DNA of 22,051 bases from Priapulus caudatus (Eukaryota; Priapulida; Priapulimorpha; Priapulimorphida; Priapulidae). Numbering within the stretch: the stretch's first letter is position 1; the number at the start of each line of letters is the position of its first letter. Position numbers and translations under genes: made by a program. Of this stretch, positions 16,956 through 22,051 are shown piece by piece. Under the pieces are notes generated by a model that did no database searches, was not told the origin of the DNA, and saw nothing but the letters and a program-made list of their open reading frames with translations. The DNA lies in the NCBI RefSeq assembly GCF_000485595.1, contig NW_014578371.1:15893-37943 (forward strand). Direction: 5' to 3'.

Positions 16956-17439
16956 CTATCGACAATCTTTGAATTTGTTAGGCCAGTGGACCTGTCGGCC
17001 TGACCTGGTTTGTCGGACCGGCGGAGTGGTCGTGTCAGAACGTAGCGCTGATGCAGCGTTAAATTGCGTTCCTGCAGCGCTAGCGGGCGGTTTCGTCCCT
17101 GCATCGCCTGCAGGCGTGAGCTCCCACATCGACTGCCGGCGGATTATGACTCGCAGGCGCGTGGCCCACAGGCATATCGCTATCGACGCGCTCTTCCCTG
17201 TACGCGACCTTTAGTCGGTCCACACTGACTTGCTCGCGTTTTCCCCGTATTTCGAGGGTGAAAAACTTTTTGTTCCGCTTTAGGACTTTGAACGGTCCTT
17301 TGTACGGTTGCTGTAACGGTTTGCGTACCGTGTCATCGCGGATGAAGACGTGCGAACTTTGAAAGAGATCCTTCGGGATGTAAGTGGCCCTTGTCAGCCC
17401 GTGTTGGGTGAGCTTGCATTTTCCCATGTGGTGTCTCAA
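16956..17439 (-). pseudogene. CsRn1-type Pol C-terminal region
   Basis: On the minus strand the frame 17439-17080 encodes THGL-type turn sequences, then VFIRDDTVRKPLQQPYKGPF, KVLKRNKKFFTLEIRGKR and VSVDRLKVAY. This is the conserved integrase C-terminal domain of the clade. A one-base shift after about 17080 leads to a frame ending TRSGRQVHWPNKFKDCR and TAG (16958-16956), which is the expected Arg/Ser-rich tail and probable native stop. The region follows the integrase core and precedes the polypurine tract. Confidence 0.75.
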
Positions 17440-18159
17440 GCGGGAAACATAATCACAAGGATCAAGGTCAGTTTGTACTGGAGCAATGAATTGTCCCGGC
17501 AGGCGCAGAGTTTGGCCAAGACAAGTTCAGCTGGGGAGCAGTCTAAATCCTCTTTACCGTGTGGGCGTACACCAAGGAGCGTTAGCGCCAAGTGCTCACT
17601 CCAGTGTTGCGGGTTCATGCGCTTTGAGAGCTGATTTCAATTGTCGGTGAAATCTCTCTACCATCCCGTTTGCGGCAGGATGATAAGACGTAGTTCGGAC
17701 ACGAGTGGTCCCCAAGAGTTTGGTTAGCTCGTGAAATAGGCGAGACTCAAATTGTCGGCCACGGTCGGTGGTGATGGTGTCGGGTGCTCCAAACACGGAT
17801 ATCCACCTATCAACGAACGCTCGCGCGACTGTTTCAGTCGAGTCTGGTCGGTATCGGAATAAGCTTCCGGCCAGTCGTGTGTATCGGTCCACACAGGTCA
17901 ACAGGTAAGTGCTACCGTTTGACGTGGGCAGCGGACCAACTAGGTCAATGTGCACATGCGCAAATCGCGCATCGGGCGCACTGAATGTGCCCAGCGGTGC
18001 CTTCGTGTGTCGAAATATTTTCGACTTTTGGCATGACGTGCATTGTTGGGCCCATCTCCGGACATCTTTGTTCATGCCGGGCCACACGAAACGAGAGGTG
18101 ATGGCTTTCACGGACGCGCGTACCCCAGGGTGTGATAACCCATGTACTGAGTTGAACAC
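17440..18159 (-). pseudogene. CsRn1-type integrase core
   Basis: The frame 18159-17596 contains the zinc-binding part (VHGLSHPG...WAQQCTSCQK) and a D-D-E core: Asp in HIDLVGPLPTSNG (codon 17946-17944), Asp in TITTDRGRQFES (17766-17764) and Glu in ANGMVERFHRQLKSAL (17658-17656). All three are in one frame. Just after the Glu helix, a shift near 17610 leads to the frame 17618-17436 with HLALTLLGVRPHGKEDLDC and SPAELV. This catalytic core is the least damaged part of the element and would join cDNA ends to target DNA. Confidence 0.85.
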
Positions 18160-18705
18160 AGCGCGACGGTGTGCAGACGGTATGACAGGCCGGGTTGTAT
18201 CGCCTGATACGTCGCAAAAAATATCACCACCGGTATAAAATCAATGGGTACTTTGCGGAGCACCAAACCAGTGGGTCGGTCAGAATCAAGCAGAGACTGC
18301 AATTCAGCATCGTCTTGCTGAGCGATGGCGATCTCCCCGAAATCGACTCGAGTGTCGGTATGCAATGCATGCAAGGTGTTCAGTTCGGGTCTCGATAGGA
18401 TAGCAACGACATTGTCGGTGCCCTTTACATGACGTAAATCAGCTCGTAAAACTGCGATTATGTAATCGAGATGCCGGATTCTGGCGGGCTGTGGCAATCG
18501 GCCTAGCGCGAAATGAGTGGATCAGCGGCTTTGTGTCCGTGTATACACAGAATATGCGTCCATCAAGCATGTACCGGAAATGCTTGATAGCTAAGTACAC
18601 GGCAAGAAGTTCGCGGCCAAATGTACTGTAGCGCGTCTCAGCGGGCAACAATTTGCGTGAAAAGAAACGCGATCGGCTGCAAGCGTTATCCGTGAGTTGT
18701 TGCAC
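18160..18705 (-). pseudogene. CsRn1-type RNase H region
   Basis: The frame 18705-18500 encodes SRFFSRKLLPAETRYSTFGR, ELLAVYLAIKHFRYMLDGR and FCVYTDTKPL. These give the RNase H Glu and Asp residues. A frameshift around 18490-18500 leads to RIRHLDYIIAVL and HVKGTDNVVAILSRPEL, where the usual A-D-A-L-S-R motif appears shortened. The following spacer (QQDDAELQSLLDSD) links to the integrase zinc finger at about 18160. The first RNase H catalytic Asp segment upstream (about 18700-18740) is damaged. Confidence 0.75.
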
Positions 18706-18736
18706 AACTCCGCCTATAAGCCGCGATCAGATGCGT

Positions 18737-19770
18737 CTACCATGAACTGAGCGGCGCGTTAGTGTTGGGTATGCGAGTAGGAGTGGCGCGCGCCAACTGC
18801 TCTTTGATCGCATGGAATGCTGCGTCGCATTCCGGTGTCCAATCGAGAGCTTTCCTCGAACGCTTGCTGTGCTTACCGAGGAGATCCGTGAGAGGCATAA
18901 GCCGTCTTGCGCAGTCGGGGATAAATCTCCGATAGAAATTGACGAGGCCCAAGAATCCTCTTAGGCGCTTGAGGGATGTGGGGACCTCGCAATCGCGGAT
19001 AGCGACTACCTTATCCGGCAGAGGGCTAATGCCGTCCTGATCAATGTGGTGGCCGAGGAAATCGAGTTCAGTCAAACCGAATGAGCACTTATTCGGGTTC
19101 ACCACGACACCGTATTGTTGTAAGCGGGTGAACAGCAAGCGCAAATGCTGCTCGTGCTGCTGCATGTTGTCTGATGCGACCAGCAAGTCGTCTATATACG
19201 CGTAGACAAACGGCAATCCGCGCAATACCTTGTCGATAAAGCGCTGGAATGTCTGCGCGGCGCAGCGCAATCCGAAAGGCATTCGGATAAACTCGAATAA
19301 ACCGAACGGGGTTGTGATGGCCGTCTTGTGCACATCACCGGGCTCCACGGGTATCTGATGATACGCCCTGACAAGATCTTATTTGGCAAAAATTTTCTTG
19401 TGTGAAGTCCAGATACGAAATCCTGTATATGCGGAACGGGATAACGGTCGTTTACGGCACTCGGTTCAGTGCGCGGTAATCACCACACGGACGCATTCAC
19501 CTGGGGACTTCGTCGGCACCATATGCAACGGCGAGGACCAGTTACTGTTAGACGGCCGAATAATGCCCAGATCCAGCATGTGGTTAAATTCGTCGCGTGC
19601 GATTTGAAGTTTGTCCCCAGCTAGCCTGCGCGGATGTGCTGCAACAGGGGGTCCGTTCGTTTCGATGTGATGTGTTACATCGTGCTTTACGTCGTCGGAA
19701 TGATATACCGGACGGGTTATATCCCCGAATTCGCGCTTGAGTATATGTGCTCAAACGTGTTGTCGGAAAT
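18737..19770 (-). pseudogene. CsRn1-type reverse transcriptase
   Basis: The segment begins at about 19750 with LKREFGDITRPVYHSDDVKH and HMLDLGIIRPSNSNWSSPLH. A frameshift near 19490 is followed by DYRALNRV, another by DRYPVPHIQDFVSGLHT, and a TAA at 19381-19379 lies just before the palm motif [20 protein letters not shown]. From there one frame is open to 18737: [30 protein letters not shown] (the Y-I-D-D box, Asp codons 19192-19187), LDFLGHHI and [16 protein letters not shown]. The domain is complete in content but split in at least three places. Confidence 0.85.
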
Positions 19771-20236
19771 CTGGTCTCCGAGACCGGCTGACGGCGGACA
19801 ATCGGACGGGCGTGCCCATGACTGACAAGCTGGTCAGCGGGTCGACGAGTCGACGTCTGTTGACATCGACTAAGAAATGAAAAATGGTGCAAGAAACCGC
19901 GCCTATGATCGGTGTAGGGACATTCGCGATGGTGAAAATCCAGCGGCATGTTCGACGCAGGCCTAAATCCAGGGTCAAAGAGCGTTGGCCGTATGTGGGA
20001 ATGGGTGTCCCATTCGCAGCTTGCAAGTTAAGCGCGCAAACATTCCCCTTCTCTTGCCTAGAAGGCGGGAAAACGCTCACTGCAGCGCCAGTATCGACCA
20101 AGAATTGCCTGCGAGAATTAACATCTGTGATGTAAAATAGGCGACTGCTGTTCGCACCAGTGCGGGTTGTCGCGCCTACCGACTGGCCTTGCCGTTTTCC
20201 GAAAATTCGGACGATCGCGCACATGGAGATCGGCAT
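19751..20236 (-). pseudogene. CsRn1-type aspartic protease
   Basis: One frame encodes FYITDVNSRRQFLVDTGAAV followed by SVFPPSRQEKG. This is the clade's typical protease active site D-T-G-A followed by a V-S-x-x-P pattern. The flap region contains ANGTPIPTYGQRSLTLDLGL and the C-terminal IIGAVSCTIFHFLVD, where the family normally has I-I-G-x-D-F; the Asp-Phe is altered here. It overlaps the end of Gag (20176-20236) in a different frame, which could be a programmed shift or decay. It would process Gag-Pol. Confidence 0.8.
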
Positions 20237-21078
20237 CGGTTGGCTCTATCTCCAAATCGTTCATGGTAGTAACACAACGCATTGGGATCAGTGTGTGCAG
20301 TCCCACTGGCGCGCGATGGTGACTTACCGCGACCACGACTATAGTTGCGCTGTGATCGGCCGACCTGTACTTGTAAGTCGCGCACCATCTTGAAAAGCTT
20401 ACGGATGTCTCGACGTAAGTCTTCGTTTGAATCGGGGACTGTTGCGGTGGCAACCTGTGCGACAACCGGGTTTTCCATCGGCGCGGCAAAAGACAGGGCG
20501 GTTGCTTCGGCCGAAACCATCCCTATGGCTGGGACGTAGACGTCAATAATTTTGTCCGCGAGATCGGCCAGGTCACTCAAAGAGAGCGAGTCGCTTGTTG
20601 AGGCAAGAATCAAACGAACGTTCGCGGGCAACCTTTGTAGAAAAAGTTGCTTCAGTATGCCCTTGTCGATTTTCTGTTCGCCAACAAGTTGTTCCATGCG
20701 GCGCAAAAGTTGCGACGGTTTGCGGTCACCCAGCTCTTCCTCTGTAAGGAGCATTTGGACGCGACGCTGCTCCGAAGCGGTGGTGCGCAAAATCATCTGC
20801 TCTTTCAGGATTGAATATGGCCTTGTAGGCGGATTCAGCAGGAGATCGCGCACCTCCTGTGCGATTTCGGGTTGAAGTACCGAGATGACATGATGGTACC
20901 GGGTGGCCTCTGCAGTAATTTGCCGCGTGGCAAATTGCGCTTCCGCTTGCGCGAACCATATTTGCGGGTCACTCCGCCAGAACGGGGGAAGCTTTATGCT
21001 AACAGCCCCCACGACCGGAGTAGAACTCCCAGTTGTGCCACCGGAGGGCGTTTTCTGGTCAGACTCGTTGTCAGACAT
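20176..21078 (-). CDS. CsRn1-type Gag, apparently intact
   Basis: The open frame extends to 21111, but the likely start is the ATG at 21078 (MSDNESDQKT), matching the position after the leader. Near the N-terminus VSIKLPPFWRSDPQIWFAQA and AEAQFATRQITAEATRYHHV form the conserved capsid start. LPANVRLILASTSDSLSLSD marks the capsid end. A basic Arg/Ser-rich region follows, and the zinc finger CYYHERFGDRANRCRSPC has a C-x2-H-x9-C-x3-C (C-H-C-C) arrangement, diagnostic for the clade. The length, about 300 residues, is normal. The protein would form the particle and bind RNA. It is the only full-length retroelement frame in the window without a visible internal break. Confidence 0.8.
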   Translation of the reverse strand: MSDNESDQKTPSGGTTGSSTPVVGAVSIKLPPFWRSDPQIWFAQAEAQFATRQITAEATRYHHVISVLQPEIAQEVRDLLLNPPTRPYSILKEQMILRTTASEQRRVQMLLTEEELGDRKPSQLLRRMEQLVGEQKIDKGILKQLFLQRLPANVRLILASTSDSLSLSDLADLADKIIDVYVPAIGMVSAEATALSFAAPMENPVVAQVATATVPDSNEDLRRDIRKLFKMVRDLQVQVGRSQRNYSRGRGKSPSRASGTAHTDPNALCYYHERFGDRANRCRSPCARSSEFSENGKASR

Positions 21079-21174
21079 AACGGTTAACAAAAATTTACGC
21101 GCGCGTGACACGACCGGGTCCGATGAGGCAAGTTACACCAAAACTAATCAATATTGCCTAATTACCCTCGTGAG

Positions 21175-21192
21175 ATCACGTCGGGGTCACCA
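21175..21192 (-). promoter_or_regulatory. tRNA-Trp primer-binding site
   Basis: On the minus strand TGGTGACCCCGACGTGAT lies three bases after the LTR end CCCACA (21196). It is the exact complement of the 3' end of animal tRNA-Trp (ATCACGTCGGGGTCA plus CCA). The match covers all 18 bases. Confidence 0.85.
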
Positions 21193-21195
21193 ATT

Positions 21196-22051
21196 TGTGG
21201 GAGAAATGTAGGTTTTTGGGTTGGATAGGTTTGTGTATATTGGGTTTATCCAAACACAAACATCAGTTGCCACCACATCTGCGCATGCGTGTTCTACAAC
21301 CTCCTCACCTTTTTGAGTGACCTCACAAGAATAACTTAAGCAAGAACAAGTGGTAATTTCTAGTAGGTTTATTAATTTACAGCAGGACTATCCAGAAATT
21401 ACTTTTGCATAAAATAACAAATCACAAAACAATGTAAATCCCAGAACAAAAAAATGGCTCTGTTTATAATGCGGGAGGCCGCCGCAGTTTAGCGAAGATC
21501 TACGGAGTAACTAGTCCAAAGTCGTTGAAATCGTCCGGTGACGATGCAGTGGTCGCCGGTCACGGTGAGTAGAATGACCGGATGGAAAAACAGCCTCCGC
21601 AAAACGTTTATCAGAAAGTCGACCAGGAACAAGGCTGAGCGGCGGAGGATGAGCTGTACCTGTAAGCTGCGGACGTCGAGACGGCGCACAAAATCCTTTA
21701 TGCCCGGTTTGTTGCTCAAATCAAATCCTCTTCATAAGTCAGGTATTCACTCCCGACTCACTGTTGCCACGCCACCAGCGCGTTGCAGCTATCTGTTAGC
21801 CCGTAGTTTCGGCGCAGCCATTAAGTTGAATTCGTTGTGCAGCTACGTGGTTCAGCTGCCACTATCCACCTCACACTTGACGTGTCCAAAAACCAAAATG
21901 TCCAGCACCTGAGCGTGTCGAACCCCCATTGGTCGTTTACCTCACGTGACCAATGACATGCATATAATATAGTGCATGATTCGACAACATATAACAACAC
22001 ATCATGAATAACATAACGTTATCAAAAAATCATCAAACCGCCAAAAGAACA
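21196..22051 (-). repeat. 5' LTR of the CsRn1-type element (incomplete at window edge)
   Basis: The minus-strand end CCCACA at 21196 abuts the primer-binding site. The LTR extends at least to the window edge and matches the other copies along the way: TATA box (TATAAACAG, minus, about 21463-21471), AATAAA (minus, about 21372-21377), and the U3 with the CCAAT/E-box palindrome (about 21927-21958). About 150 bases at the U3 start, including TGTAGCGTCTC, lie beyond the window. Confidence 0.85.
21927..21958. promoter_or_regulatory. Palindromic CCAAT/E-box module in the LTR U3
   Basis: CCATTGGTCG and CACGTGACCAATG flank a short AC-rich centre. Two opposed CCAAT boxes frame a CACGTG E-box. The same module is present in the plus-strand LTR copy at about 15003-15035 and is damaged in the 3' LTR (about 16660-16690, CACGTGACC shortened to CAGTGAC). 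A transcription-factor site is inferred, not shown. Confidence 0.5.

Larger units (their letters stand above)
15567..22051 (-). mobile_element. CsRn1-clade Ty3/gypsy retrotransposon (minus strand), 5' LTR cut by window edge
   Basis: On the minus strand the order is 5' LTR (22051 edge to 21196), tRNA-Trp primer-binding site, Gag, protease, RT, RNase H, integrase, polypurine run and 3' LTR (16870 downward). The combination of a tRNA-Trp primer and a C-H-C-C Gag finger is the published hallmark of the CsRn1 clade, known from flukes, arthropods and other invertebrates. The coding part is about 4.1 kb and interrupted by several stops and frameshifts. The 3' LTR carries a foreign solo LTR and lacks its last 115 bases or so. 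Confidence 0.85.

Noticed and set aside
1-22051. tRNA or rRNA genes
   Set aside because: No cloverleaf, conserved T-loop context or rRNA core sequence was recognised. The tRNA-Trp match is a primer-binding site of 18 bases only.

Overview
The window looks like intergenic and intronic DNA from an invertebrate animal genome. The grounds are a spliced gene with GT/AG introns, BEL/Pao and Ty3/gypsy retrotransposons of animal type, a jockey/CR1-like LINE remnant, a TA-flanked Tc1/mariner-like element, many microsatellites and an interstitial (TTAGGG)n tract. Nothing suggests a prokaryote, a virus with intact genes or an organelle. The phylum cannot be fixed from sequence alone.

Layout, left to right. 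(1) 1-2650 holds the 3' part of a minus-strand host gene of unrecognised, charged, helix-rich type. Two exons are well supported (715-858 and 1161-1274), a third is probable (1899-2004) and a 35-nt fourth is tentative (1399-1433); all four join in phase. TA/CA microsatellites lie in its last intron. (2) 2650-5050 is a 5' LTR, primer-binding site, leader, gag and aspartic protease of a Ty3/gypsy-type element. It stops after the protease, with no reverse transcriptase (RT), integrase or second LTR. (3) 5050-6527 is non-coding: small perfect hairpins, a foldback structure with TTAGGG repeats in its loop, and an AT-rich degenerate tandem array. (4) 6528-12219 is a nearly complete but broken BEL/Pao element: Gag (DUF1759), zinc fingers, DUF1758 protease, RT with YMDD, RNase H and integrase with D-D-E. 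The short sequence just before its primer-binding site recurs beyond its 3' side in inverted, not direct, orientation. (5) 12345-12775 is an antisense LINE RT remnant. (6) 13932-14499 is a short non-autonomous Tc1/mariner-type element with TA target duplications. (7) 14826-22051 is a minus-strand Ty3/gypsy element of the CsRn1 type (tRNA-Trp primer, C-H-C-C Gag finger). Its 3' LTR is truncated, faces a second inverted LTR copy tail to tail, and was itself hit by an unrelated solo LTR with a clean 4-bp target duplication. The 5' LTR runs off the right edge.

How it fits together: this is a nested graveyard of mobile elements next to the end of one host gene. None of the retroelement polyproteins is open from end to end; stops and single-base frameshifts interrupt all of them. 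Many differences between repeat copies are single-base indels, so some breaks could be assembly errors. I see no convincing new enzymatic system. The most unusual items are the BEL element between inverted terminal units, the TTAGGG-loop foldback, the tail-to-tail LTR fusion and the nested solo LTR.
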